Positions 26,805 through 35,843 of a DNA stretch of 64,000 nucleotides are shown piece by piece (the first letter of the stretch is position 1; the number at the start of each line of letters is the position of its first letter). Location of the stretch: the NCBI RefSeq assembly GCF_032926325.1, contig NZ_CP136709.1:657501-721500 (forward strand), in the 5' to 3' direction. The translations under genes and the position numbers were made by a program. The notes beneath the pieces are model-generated. The model had not been told where the DNA came from and did not search any database. It saw nothing but the letters and a program-made list of their open reading frames with translations. The stretch comes from Aestuariibaculum lutulentum. GTDB taxonomy: Bacteria; Bacteroidota; Bacteroidia; Flavobacteriales; Flavobacteriaceae.

Positions 26805-29654
26805 ATGAATACAAACGCTTTCGCATTGCGTCACATTGGGCCTAGAGAAGAGGATCAAAACCAAATGTTACAAACTATTGGTGTGGACTCTTTAGACCAG
26901 TTGATTTACGAAACTTTACCGGATGATATTAAGTTAAAAAATGGTTTAAACTTAGATGAACCTATGTCTGAGTATGAGTACGCTGCTCATATTATGGAAT
27001 TAGGTAAAAAGAACAAAGTTTTCAAATCGTATATCGGTTTAGGGTACCACCCAACTATCGTTCCTGCTGCAATTCAAAGAAACATCTTCGAAAATCCAGG
27101 ATGGTATACGGCTTACACGCCTTACCAAGCCGAAATCGCACAAGGACGTTTAGAGGCTATCTTAAACTTCCAGACTGTAGTTACAGAACTATCAGGAATG
27201 GAAATTGCAAATGCTTCGTTACTTGACGAAGGAACTGCAGCTGCAGAAGCTATGTCATTATTGTTCGACGTAAGAACACGTGACCAAAAGAAAAATAAGG
27301 TGAATAAATTCTTCGTTTCTGAAGAAATTTTACCACAGACTTTATCTATATTACAAACGCGTTCTACTCCAGTTGGAATTGAATTAGTTGTTGGAAACCA
27401 CGAAACTTTCGATTTCTCTAACGAATTCTTTGGTGCTATCCTTCAATATCCTGGTAAATACGGCCAAGTAAACGACTATAGTTCATTTATCGCTAAAGCT
27501 GCAGAAAATGACATTAAAGTGGCAGTTGCTGCTGATATTTTATCATTAGCTACATTAACTTCTCCAGGAGAAATGGGAGCTGCTGTTGTTGTAGGTACTA
27601 CACAACGTTTTGGTGTACCAATGGGTTACGGTGGACCTCACGCAGGTTACTTTGCAACGAAAGAAGAATACAAACGTTCTATGCCAGGTCGTATCATCGG
27701 TGTTTCTATCGATGCCAACGGAAACCGTGCATTACGTATGGCTTTAGGAACTCGTGAGCAACACATTAAACGTGAAAAAGCAACTTCAAACATCTGTACT
27801 GCTCAGGTATTATTAGCTGTTATGGCTGGTATGTACGCTGTTTACCACGGTCCAAAAGGATTACAATACATCGCAAATAAAGTGCACGCTTCGGCTGTAA
27901 CAACTGCCGATGCTTTAAATAAATTAGGTGTTTATCAAACGAATACCGCATATTTTGATACCATTTTAGTAAAAGCTGACGCTCAAAAAGTAAAAGCTGT
28001 TGCTGAAAAAAACGAAGTTAACTTCTTCTATGTAGATGCAGAAACGATTTCAATCTCATTCAACGAAACAACTTCAATAAAAGACATCAACCAAATCATC
28101 GCGATTTTTGCTGAAGCATTAGGTAAAGAGGCTTTCACAGTTACTGAATTATCGACTGCCAGCAAATTACCAGCTTCTTTAGAAAGAACATCGTCTTTCT
28201 TAACGCATGATGTTTTCAATAACCATCACTCTGAAAGTCAGTTGATGCGTTACATCAAAAAATTAGAGCGTAAAGATTTATCATTGAATCACTCAATGAT
28301 TTCTTTAGGTTCTTGTACCATGAAATTAAATGCTGCTTCTGAAATGTTGCCATTATCAATGCCAAACTGGAACAGCATTCACCCATTCGCTCCAATTGAT
28401 CAGGCAGAAGGTTACATTACTATGCTTAAAAAATTAGAGCAACAGTTAAACGTAATCACAGGATTTGCTGGTACAACGTTACAACCAAACTCAGGAGCTC
28501 AAGGAGAGTATGCTGGTTTAATGGCTATCCGTGCTTACCACATGTCTCGTGGTGAAGGACACCGTAACGTATGTTTAATTCCATCATCGGCTCACGGAAC
28601 AAACCCTGCTTCTGCAGCTATGGCTGGAATGAAAATTATCGTTACTAAAACAACTCCAGAAGGAAATATCGATGTTGAAGATTTAAGAGCAAAAGCTATT
28701 GAACACAAAGATGATTTATCTTGTTTAATGGTAACGTACCCTTCAACTCACGGAGTTTACGAATCATCTATCATTGAAATAACACAATTAATCCACGATA
28801 ACGGCGGATTAGTTTATATGGATGGTGCTAACATGAATGCTCAAGTAGGTTTAACAAACCCTGCTACAATTGGAGCTGACGTTTGTCACTTAAACTTACA
28901 CAAAACATTTGCTATCCCTCACGGTGGTGGTGGACCAGGAGTTGGACCAATTTGTGTGAATGAAAAATTAGTTCCTTTCTTACCAACTAACCCAATCTTA
29001 AACGTTGGTGGTGAGCAAGCTATCACTGCTATTTCATCGGCGCCTTACGGATCGGCTTTAGTATGTTTAATCTCTTATGGTTATATCACCATGATGGGTG
29101 CTGAAGGATTAAAAAGCGCTACTGAACATGCTATTTTGAATGCAAACTATATGAAAGCTCGTTTTGAAGGGCACTACCCTATTCTTTATACAGGAGAATG
29201 TGGAAGAGCGGCTCACGAAATGATTTTAGATTGTCGTGAATTTAAACAAAACGGAATTGAAGTGGGTGATATCGCTAAGCGTTTAATGGACTACGGTTTC
29301 CACGCGCCAACAGTATCATTCCCGGTAGCTGGAACATTAATGATTGAGCCTACTGAATCTGAAGATTTAGCTGAGTTAGATCGTTTTTGTGATGCTATGA
29401 TTTCAATCAGAAAAGAAATCGATGCTGCTACTGCTGATGATAAAAACAACGTATTGAAAAATGCACCTCATACATTAGCTATGTTAACAGCAGATACCTG
29501 GGATTTACCATATTCAAGAGAAACTGCTGCTTACCCATTAGATTATATCGCTGATAATAAATTCTGGCCAAGCGTAAGACGTGTAGACGATGCCTTTGGA
29601 GACAGAAATTTAGTTTGTTCTTGTGCGCCTATTGAAGCTTATATTGAAGCTTAA
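26805..29654 (+). CDS. gcvP: Glycine dehydrogenase (aminomethyl-transferring), P protein of the glycine cleavage system
   Basis: This 949-aa full-length fused P protein carries pyridoxal phosphate on Lys700 in NLHKTFAIPHGGGGPG. The N-terminal half begins FALRHIGPREEDQNQM and ends near residue 460, joined to the catalytic C-terminal half (SLGSCTMKLNAASEM). It decarboxylates glycine and passes the aminomethyl group to lipoylated GcvH. The codon choice is strongly biased and repetitive, as in highly expressed genes. It has its own promoter and a long inverted repeat after the stop. Confidence 0.98.
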   Translation: MNTNAFALRHIGPREEDQNQMLQTIGVDSLDQLIYETLPDDIKLKNGLNLDEPMSEYEYAAHIMELGKKNKVFKSYIGLGYHPTIVPAAIQRNIFENPGWYTAYTPYQAEIAQGRLEAILNFQTVVTELSGMEIANASLLDEGTAAAEAMSLLFDVRTRDQKKNKVNKFFVSEEILPQTLSILQTRSTPVGIELVVGNHETFDFSNEFFGAILQYPGKYGQVNDYSSFIAKAAENDIKVAVAADILSLATLTSPGEMGAAVVVGTTQRFGVPMGYGGPHAGYFATKEEYKRSMPGRIIGVSIDANGNRALRMALGTREQHIKREKATSNICTAQVLLAVMAGMYAVYHGPKGLQYIANKVHASAVTTADALNKLGVYQTNTAYFDTILVKADAQKVKAVAEKNEVNFFYVDAETISISFNETTSIKDINQIIAIFAEALGKEAFTVTELSTASKLPASLERTSSFLTHDVFNNHHSESQLMRYIKKLERKDLSLNHSMISLGSCTMKLNAASEMLPLSMPNWNSIHPFAPIDQAEGYITMLKKLEQQLNVITGFAGTTLQPNSGAQGEYAGLMAIRAYHMSRGEGHRNVCLIPSSAHGTNPASAAMAGMKIIVTKTTPEGNIDVEDLRAKAIEHKDDLSCLMVTYPSTHGVYESSIIEITQLIHDNGGLVYMDGANMNAQVGLTNPATIGADVCHLNLHKTFAIPHGGGGPGVGPICVNEKLVPFLPTNPILNVGGEQAITAISSAPYGSALVCLISYGYITMMGAEGLKSATEHAILNANYMKARFEGHYPILYTGECGRAAHEMILDCREFKQNGIEVGDIAKRLMDYGFHAPTVSFPVAGTLMIEPTESEDLAELDRFCDAMISIRKEIDAATADDKNNVLKNAPHTLAMLTADTWDLPYSRETAAYPLDYIADNKFWPSVRRVDDAFGDRNLVCSCAPIEAYIEA

Positions 29655-29694
29655 AACAGGCGTTGAACATCGTAAAATAATTTAAAATTGAATT

Positions 29695-29745
29695 TGCCTT
29701 TTATTGAAAGCTTGTATCTTGGTATACCTGCTACAATAAAAGGCA
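29695..29745 (+). terminator. 12-bp stem inverted repeat after gcvP, possible terminator or attenuator
   Basis: TGCCTTTTATTG (29695-29706) and CAATAAAAGGCA (29734-29745) are perfect complements with a 27-nt loop, followed by TTTTCTTTTT. It could end gcvP transcription. The loop also contains TATCTTGG (29715-29722), close to a -7 element, so promoter use for the next gene is also possible. Confidence 0.6.
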
Positions 29746-29755
29746 TTTTCTTTTT

Positions 29756-30814
29756 ATGAATATTAAAATTACAGGCTCTGGAAGCTACATTCCGGATACT
29801 ATAGAAAAAAACGACGCTTTCCATCAACACCAATTTCTTAACACCGATGGATCGGTTATTAACCACCCTAACGAAGTTATTATTGAAAAGTTTAAAGCCA
29901 TTACAGGCATTGCTGAACGTCGTTATGCCAAACCCCATTTAAACTCTTCAGATTTAGGATTTTTTGCTGCCGAACGCGCCATTGCTGATGCGAAAATAGA
30001 CCCTGAAACTTTAGATTACATTATTGTAGCACACAACTTCGGTGATGTAAAACACGGTACCATACAAAGTGATGTTTTACCTTCTTTAGCTTCCCGTATT
30101 AAACATAGCTTACGCATTAAAAACCCGAAATGTATCGCTTACGATATTCTTTTTGGCTGTCCCGGTTGGATAGAAGGTGTTATTCAAGCGCAAGCGTTCA
30201 TAAAAGCCGGTATGGCGAAACGCTGTTTGGTTATCGGATCGGAAACCTTATCTCGTGTCGTAGACAAGCACGATAGAGATTCTATGATTTTTTCCGATGG
30301 TGCCGGCGCAACAATTATTGAAGCTACCAATGACGAAGGTGGTATTTTAGCCCATGAAACAGCAAGCTTCACTTATGATGAGGCATACTTCCTCTACTTT
30401 GGAAATTCAAATAACCAAGCTTTAGATAAAGACACCCGTTACATTAAAATGGATGGTCGTAAAATTTACGAATTCGCCCTGACTAATGTTCCTAAAGCTA
30501 TGCAAAGCTGTCTAGATGCCAGTGGTGTCGACATTAAAGACGTTAAGAAAATTTTCATCCATCAGGCCAATGAAAAAATGGATGAAGCCATTTTAAAACG
30601 CTTTTATCGATTATATCGCACCGAAATTCCGAAACATATTATGCCTATGAGTATACAAACTTTAGGTAATAGTTCGGTTGCTACGGTTCCTACACTGTTT
30701 GATTTGGTAAAGAACAATAAATTAGAAAACCATAGCCTTAACAAAGGTGATGTTATTATATTTGCAAGTGTTGGTGCAGGAATGCATATTAACGCTATTG
30801 TTTACAAATATTAA
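29756..30814 (+). CDS. 3-oxoacyl-ACP synthase III (KAS III) family protein
   Basis: This 352-aa thiolase-fold condensing enzyme has Cys135 in FGCPGW, His269 in FIHQAN and Asn305 in LGNSS, the Cys-His-Asn triad of KAS III. It starts chain synthesis by condensing acyl-CoA with malonyl-ACP in FabH. Inserted residues before Cys and between the domains make it longer than FabH, so it may be a specialised paralogue rather than the housekeeping enzyme. It is followed within 26 bp by a methyltransferase and then a glycosyltransferase. Confidence 0.92.
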   Translation: MNIKITGSGSYIPDTIEKNDAFHQHQFLNTDGSVINHPNEVIIEKFKAITGIAERRYAKPHLNSSDLGFFAAERAIADAKIDPETLDYIIVAHNFGDVKHGTIQSDVLPSLASRIKHSLRIKNPKCIAYDILFGCPGWIEGVIQAQAFIKAGMAKRCLVIGSETLSRVVDKHDRDSMIFSDGAGATIIEATNDEGGILAHETASFTYDEAYFLYFGNSNNQALDKDTRYIKMDGRKIYEFALTNVPKAMQSCLDASGVDIKDVKKIFIHQANEKMDEAILKRFYRLYRTEIPKHIMPMSIQTLGNSSVATVPTLFDLVKNNKLENHSLNKGDVIIFASVGAGMHINAIVYKY

Positions 30815-30840
30815 TAACACCGCTAAAGCGGAAATGCCAA

Positions 30841-31362
30841 ATGTACGAAAACACATTTCCAAACAAACGCTTTAAACATACACTGGAATTTCTAAGAAAA
30901 CATATATCAACCTCTGAAACGATTTTAGATTTAGGGGTTGTTAATCCCTTTTCTGAAATCATGTCGCAACAAGGCTACACTGTTGAAAACACTAAAGGTG
31001 AAGATTTAGATCTGGACACCTCAACTATTGACAATTCATCTGCAGATGTCGTAACTGCCTTTGAAATTTTCGAGCATCTCTTATCCCCTTTTACGGTTTT
31101 AAAATCTATTAAAGCGGATAAACTGGTAGCTAGTGTTCCTCTTAAATTATGGTTTTCATCAGCATACAGAAGTAAAACAGATATGCTAGACAGACATTAC
31201 CATGAATTTGAAGACTGGCAATTCGACTGGTTACTGGAAAAAGCCGGATGGAAAATTATTGACCGTCAAAAATGGACCAATCCAACAAAAAAAATAGGGA
31301 TTCGCCCTATGCTTCGTTGGTTTACGCCAAGATATTATATTGTTTATGCTGAAAGAATTTAA
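30841..31362 (+). CDS. SAM-dependent methyltransferase (class I fold)
   Basis: This 173-aa protein resembles small class I methyltransferases: SAM site ILDLGVVNPFSEIMSQQG, with the usual GxGxG motif changed, then the post-motif strand ADVVTAFEIFEHLLSP. The DLG start and the EIFEHL acidic loop resemble the UbiE/Methyltransf_11 group. The substrate is unknown. It lies between the KAS III gene and the glycosyltransferase with short gaps, suggesting a shared lipid or surface-polymer pathway. Confidence 0.8.
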   Translation: MYENTFPNKRFKHTLEFLRKHISTSETILDLGVVNPFSEIMSQQGYTVENTKGEDLDLDTSTIDNSSADVVTAFEIFEHLLSPFTVLKSIKADKLVASVPLKLWFSSAYRSKTDMLDRHYHEFEDWQFDWLLEKAGWKIIDRQKWTNPTKKIGIRPMLRWFTPRYYIVYAERI

Positions 31363-31386
31363 CTTTGAAAACCTAAAACTTCAATT

Positions 31387-32235
31387 TTGAATTTCTACAT
31401 CATCATACCAGCGCATAACGAAGAGGATTCTATCGGCTTAACTTTAGAATCTTTAACCAAACAAACCTTACTCCCTAAACGGGTTGTAATTGTTAACGAT
31501 AATTCTACCGATGGCACGCAAGCTATTGTAGAATCTTATGCCGCAAAACACAATTGGGTTCAATTGGTAAATTCACAGTCCTCAAACCAACACTTACCGG
31601 GTTCTAAAATTATTAATGCCTTTTATAAAGGTTACCAGGTTCTAGATGAAGATTACGACATTATTTGTAAGTTCGATGCCGACCTGATTTTCCCTGAAAA
31701 CTATTTAGAGCAAATCGCCAATCATTTTAAAAACACCCCTAAGTTAGGAATGGCTGCAGGCTTCTGCTATATCGAAAAAAATGGGGATTGGATTTTAGAA
31801 AATTTAACTAACAAAGATCACATTCGTGGCGCTTTAAAAGCCTATACCAAAGACTGTTTTCTGCAAATAGGCAAACTAAAGCCTTCAATGGGTTGGGATA
31901 CGGTAGATGAGCTGTTGGCGAAATATTATGGCTGGTCAATTTTAACAGACGAATCGTTACATGTTAAGCATTTAAAACCTACCGGAATCAGTTACAATAA
32001 AGCCTCAAAATACTTGCAAGGTGAAGCCATGTATAAAATGCGTTACGGTTTTACCATTACTTTAATTTCGGCACTAAAATTAGCATATAAAAAGAAAAGT
32101 GTTTCGCTATTTAGAGATTACATGGCTGGCTATTTTAAAGCAAAACACAATAATATTGAACCATTAGTTTCCGTTGAAGAAGGACAATTTATTCGCGACT
32201 TGCGATGGAAAGGTATGCTGAATAAGTTCAGTTAA
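31387..32235 (+). CDS. Family 2 glycosyltransferase (TTG start)
   Basis: This 282-aa GT-A fold enzyme has IIPAHNEEDSIG, the nucleotide-sugar DxD-like FDADLIFPENY and a W...DEL motif (GWDTVDELLAKYYGW) of GT2 family enzymes. There is no membrane helix, so it acts at the cytoplasmic face. I start it at TTG 31387 because there is no in-frame ATG or GTG upstream and the protein begins MNFYIIIPAHNEED, right at the conserved strand. It follows the methyltransferase by 24 bp. Confidence 0.9.
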   Translation: MNFYIIIPAHNEEDSIGLTLESLTKQTLLPKRVVIVNDNSTDGTQAIVESYAAKHNWVQLVNSQSSNQHLPGSKIINAFYKGYQVLDEDYDIICKFDADLIFPENYLEQIANHFKNTPKLGMAAGFCYIEKNGDWILENLTNKDHIRGALKAYTKDCFLQIGKLKPSMGWDTVDELLAKYYGWSILTDESLHVKHLKPTGISYNKASKYLQGEAMYKMRYGFTITLISALKLAYKKKSVSLFRDYMAGYFKAKHNNIEPLVSVEEGQFIRDLRWKGMLNKFS

Positions 32236-32301
32236 AATTAACACTTTGCTTATTCATAAAAAAAATTAATTTGAACCTATATTCAAAATAGCATTTGTAA
32301 G

Positions 32302-32520
32302 ATGAAAACTTTGGGACTTATACTCCTTTTCCTTTTTAGTTTTGGTGTTATATTCATCACTAAAGAACAATCAAAACCAAAGATTGTAAAGGTAAAAGAA
32401 GCAAACGCACAACAAGAATGTAGTACTTCAAACACCCCTGAAGAACATATTGGATGTTGTATAAGTTCTGGACGAGGTGCTTATATTCTTGGACAGCAAA
32501 CGGAATCTGTTCAACCTTAA
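32302..32520 (+). CDS. Small exported Cys-containing protein of unknown function
   Basis: This 72-aa protein has an N-terminal hydrophobic segment (MKTLGLILLFLFSFGVIFIT) and a 50-residue polar tail with three cysteines: Cys40 and adjacent Cys52-Cys53 in IGCCISSGRG. The helix could be a signal anchor or signal peptide, and the tail could carry a disulphide or metal. I see no family. It overlaps the convergent nuclease gene by 4 bp, so the unit is compact. It may simply be a short lineage-specific gene, but the start is well placed and codon use looks normal. Confidence 0.6.
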   Translation: MKTLGLILLFLFSFGVIFITKEQSKPKIVKVKEANAQQECSTSNTPEEHIGCCISSGRGAYILGQQTESVQP

Positions 32521-33323
32521 AAACTCCAATTTTTATAACTGCTTGAGGCTTCCAGTTTATTTTCAATAGCATCATCAAGTTCTGGAAAGAAGTCTATTCC
32601 TGTAAGCTTTTCTATAGAATCTACAGAAACAACAAAGTCATATAACGGTTTGTTTGAATCTTTATGCGGCATTAAAAAGGCTATCATTTTAGGTTGCCCC
32701 GAATTCATATCAATCAACACTTTGTAAAACTGATTTGGCACAGCCACATGTTCACTTCCGATAGTTCTTAAACCTTTTTCTAAAACCCCTCCGGTAACCA
32801 CAAACACACCATCATACTTATTAGCCCAATATCTTACTTTCTGTTCCAGAGTATTCCAAATACCAGCATTAAATTGATGTTCCTGCGGCGTAATATTACT
32901 GGTTAAAAAAGTTTCATCATGTGCCGCCTGACTGTAGCGCCGATCTCCTGCAGGACATAAATGCCCTTTATCGTAACCTGAATTCTTATAGTTGCGCCAA
33001 CTTGCCGCACCAGTTTTTACTGCATCATCAATTTCAAAATACGGACGCTTAAAATTTGTATTTGATAAATGCGCCTTTTTTAATTCGTAAGCTACCCATT
33101 CAGCCTGTTCATAGGCTTCATTATAACTTAACGAATACCCATCATGATGTACTATTTGTCCCGTTGTACTTGTTGGCAAAAAATATTCGTTAGTTTCGGT
33201 TTTAACGATTTTCCCTTGCTCTATGGTTTCAGCCTTTTCTTCTTCTTTTAAAAAGTGTTCGTAACCGTAAACACCTAAAACAAGTACAACGGTAAATAGC
33301 GTGTATATACTTTTGTTTTTCAA
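32517..33323 (-). CDS. DNA/RNA non-specific endonuclease (NUC1 type), membrane-anchored or secreted
   Basis: This 268-aa beta-beta-alpha-Me nuclease has YDKGHLCPAGDRRYS (catalytic His121, equivalent to DRGH) and the metal-coordinating Asn in TSNITPQEHQFNAGIWNTLE. It is the NucA/EndoG family, which cleaves DNA and RNA without sequence preference. An N-terminal helix (about residues 6-22) directs export or anchors it in the envelope. It begins 1 nt after the PafA-like phosphatase stop on the same strand, so both may serve nucleic-acid phosphorus scavenging. Confidence 0.93.
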   Translation of the reverse strand: MKNKSIYTLFTVVLVLGVYGYEHFLKEEEKAETIEQGKIVKTETNEYFLPTSTTGQIVHHDGYSLSYNEAYEQAEWVAYELKKAHLSNTNFKRPYFEIDDAVKTGAASWRNYKNSGYDKGHLCPAGDRRYSQAAHDETFLTSNITPQEHQFNAGIWNTLEQKVRYWANKYDGVFVVTGGVLEKGLRTIGSEHVAVPNQFYKVLIDMNSGQPKMIAFLMPHKDSNKPLYDFVVSVDSIEKLTGIDFFPELDDAIENKLEASSSYKNWSF

Positions 33324-33324
33324 A

Positions 33325-34995
33325 TTACTCTAAAACAAATTCTAAAGGTTTTCCAATAATAGCGCCGTTAGGAAAGCTAATGTCTAACAAAGCAGACATA
33401 GTTGGGGCAATATCGGTGATTTCGGTTTTATCAAAAGTTTGTCCATGCTTAATACCCTTTCCAAAGAATAGTAACGGCACGTGGGTATCATAATCGAAAC
33501 CTGAACCATGGGTAGATCCTTTTCTTCCATAGGAAATATATGCGGCGTTGTATTCGAAAATGATATCTCCCGAACGCTTTTGATTGTATCCTTTTTGAAA
33601 CAAAGCTTCAAGACCAATTGGGAACGAGGTTGTACTCATAGTTGTTGCAGAATACGCTTTGTAAATATTCTCGTAACCAATAATTTCATTCACTAAAGTT
33701 TCCTGAACATCTTCTAACTCTAAATTCATTTCAGCAATTTTAGCACGGTCTAAAAAGATTTGATTATTACTGATATTCTCAATAAAGTTTGCTCCGTATT
33801 TGTTTTGTAAAAAGCTTTCCATTTGTGCTCTTTCTTCCTTTGTATTCACATAACCCGCCGGAATTTTCACGCTTTGTAAATAAGCAGGAACATCAACTGC
33901 TGCATGATCGGCAGTTAAGAACACCGTATAGTTTCCTTTACCCACTTTTTCATCTAAAGCCTTATAAAAACGTTCTAAATCTAAATCTAAACGAATGTAA
34001 GTATCTTCAATTTCTTTAGAGTTTACACCGAAATTATGTCCAACATAATCGGTACTTGAAAAACTAACCGTTAACACATCTGTATGCTCATCTTGCCCTA
34101 ATTGTTCTCCGGTTAATGCTGCAATGGCAAAATCTGCTACAATGCTGTTTCCGTAAGCTGTTGCTTTAATAATATCGAATCCGCCGTTTTTATCTTTTAA
34201 CACATTTAAATCGTATGGAAAAGTTGCTGTTTCTTTTCCTTCAAAACCTTCTTCAAAATCGTTTAAGTCGGTTCCGCTTTCGGTATAGGTTTCAATATTG
34301 TAATAGGTATCCCAAGGCTTTAAATACGATTCAGCCGCATCAGATTTATTGAAATCTTTTACCCACTGTGGTAAATCGTTCATATAATATGTACTTGAAA
34401 TAAAATCGCCCTGATCTTTTCCGTAGAACCAATAGGCAGCATTCGCTGAATGTCCTGCTGGTAAAATGGCTCCACGATCTTTTACCGAAACTCCAATTGA
34501 TTTTCCTCGCATTTGCGTAAACAATCTATTTTCATCTGCGAACGTGGTGGTTAACATACGGTGTGGCGACATTTTTCCTGCGCTACTTGTTGTTCCTACC
34601 GGATTTACGCTTTCGTCTCCGGCACAATACACCGATTTTTTCAAATCTTTATCATACCAATCGTTAGCTATAATACCGTGATATTTTGGTGTTGTACCAG
34701 AAAATACAGAAGCATGACCGGGTGCTGTTTTTGTTGGCACATAATTAAAATGATTATTCTTGCAGTTAAATCCTTCATTCATCATGCGTTTAAATCCGCC
34801 TTCGCCATATTTGTTATAAAAACGCGTTAAGTAATCGTAACGCATTTGATCTACGATAATTCCAACAACCAATTTAGGCTTATGCGTAAAGTAATAAGAC
34901 GATTTTTCAGTAGTTTGTGGCACCTTAGGCTGCTCCTGTGCTTTACACGCCATTACAAATATTGCGACTGATAAAAGAGTGGAAATTTTTTTCAT
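33325..34995 (-). CDS. pafA: PafA-type alkaline phosphatase, lipoprotein
   Basis: This 556-aa alkaline phosphatase superfamily protein is of the PafA type. A lipoprotein signal ends FVMAC (Cys17). The metal site is VVGIIVDQMRYDYL and the nucleophile Thr lies in TKTAPGHASVFSGT, with FLTADHAAVDVP for the second metal site. PafA removes phosphate from many monoesters in the periplasm and is phosphate-insensitive in Bacteroidota. I chose the ATG at 34995; the frame runs back to 35043, but an exact -7 element lies within that extension. The nuclease gene follows immediately. Confidence 0.9.
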   Translation of the reverse strand: MKKISTLLSVAIFVMACKAQEQPKVPQTTEKSSYYFTHKPKLVVGIIVDQMRYDYLTRFYNKYGEGGFKRMMNEGFNCKNNHFNYVPTKTAPGHASVFSGTTPKYHGIIANDWYDKDLKKSVYCAGDESVNPVGTTSSAGKMSPHRMLTTTFADENRLFTQMRGKSIGVSVKDRGAILPAGHSANAAYWFYGKDQGDFISSTYYMNDLPQWVKDFNKSDAAESYLKPWDTYYNIETYTESGTDLNDFEEGFEGKETATFPYDLNVLKDKNGGFDIIKATAYGNSIVADFAIAALTGEQLGQDEHTDVLTVSFSSTDYVGHNFGVNSKEIEDTYIRLDLDLERFYKALDEKVGKGNYTVFLTADHAAVDVPAYLQSVKIPAGYVNTKEERAQMESFLQNKYGANFIENISNNQIFLDRAKIAEMNLELEDVQETLVNEIIGYENIYKAYSATTMSTTSFPIGLEALFQKGYNQKRSGDIIFEYNAAYISYGRKGSTHGSGFDYDTHVPLLFFGKGIKHGQTFDKTEITDIAPTMSALLDISFPNGAIIGKPLEFVLE

Positions 34996-35017
34996 GATAA
35001 AATTTTTATAAAGATGC

Positions 35018-35025
35018 CAAAAATA
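35018..35025 (-). promoter_or_regulatory. -7 promoter element of the pafA-nuclease unit
   Basis: TATTTTTG on the minus strand, exact match to TAnnTTTG, 23 nt before the chosen ATG. It supports the 34995 start. Confidence 0.65.
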
Positions 35026-35105
35026 CTCGTTAAATGAAATCATAATTTAAATTTAACGTTAATTACCTGTTACTTTTTTTTACTTTAGCACTATTAAATT
35101 TGCAT

Positions 35106-35843
35106 ATGACTTATCTACACAATATTGGCGCATATTCTTTAATGGTTGTTAATATGTTTCGCAAACCAACTAAGTGGTCGGTAATGAAAACTTTAATACT
35201 TAAAGATGTTGACGATTTAGTTATAGGCTCCTTAGGTATTGTTGCCTTTATTTCATTTTTCGTTGGTGGTGTTATTACTATTCAAACCGCATTAAACATT
35301 GACAATCCTTTAATTCCGAAATACCTTGTAGGTTTTGCTACCAGGCAATCTATAATTTTAGAATTTGCTCCTACGTTTACTTCTATTATTATGGCAGGAA
35401 AAGTGGGATCTTTCATAACATCAAGTATTGGAACCATGCGTGTTACCGAACAAATTGATGCTTTAGAAGTTATGGGAATTAACTCTTTAAACTACCTTGT
35501 GTTTCCTAAAACTGTAGCCTTAATGCTTTACCCATTTGTAATTGCTATTGGTATGTTTTTAGGGATTTTAGGCGGAATTGCAGCTGGTGTTTTTGGAGGC
35601 TTTACATCGCTAGAAGATTATATCCTAGGTATACAAACCGATTTTACGCCATTTCACGTTACTTACGCCTTTATAAAAACTTTTGTATTTGCTTTTGTTT
35701 TAGCTACCATACCATCGTTTTACGGGTATTATATGAAAGGTGGCGCTCTTGAAGTTGGTAAAGCCAGTACAACCTCGTTTGTATGGACCAGTGTTGTTAT
35801 TATTGTATTAAACTATTTACTAACCCAAATGCTATTGAGTTAA
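35106..35843 (+). CDS. mlaE: MlaE-type ABC transporter permease (lipid asymmetry)
   Basis: This 245-aa permease of the Mla/Ttg2B family has several helices and the family core TSSIGTMRVTEQIDALEVMGI. In the Mla system it moves phospholipids between the membranes with MlaF as ATPase. A TTG six bases earlier is also in frame; ATG 35106 fits MTYLHNIGAYSL. The stop codon overlaps the mlaF start by one base (TAATG). The substrate-binding MlaD component is not in this window. Confidence 0.95.
   Translation: MTYLHNIGAYSLMVVNMFRKPTKWSVMKTLILKDVDDLVIGSLGIVAFISFFVGGVITIQTALNIDNPLIPKYLVGFATRQSIILEFAPTFTSIIMAGKVGSFITSSIGTMRVTEQIDALEVMGINSLNYLVFPKTVALMLYPFVIAIGMFLGILGGIAAGVFGGFTSLEDYILGIQTDFTPFHVTYAFIKTFVFAFVLATIPSFYGYYMKGGALEVGKASTTSFVWTSVVIIVLNYLLTQMLLS

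Noticed and set aside
33325..35043. PafA start at 35043
   Set aside because: An exact -7 promoter element lies within the extension and the lipoprotein signal starts at 34995.
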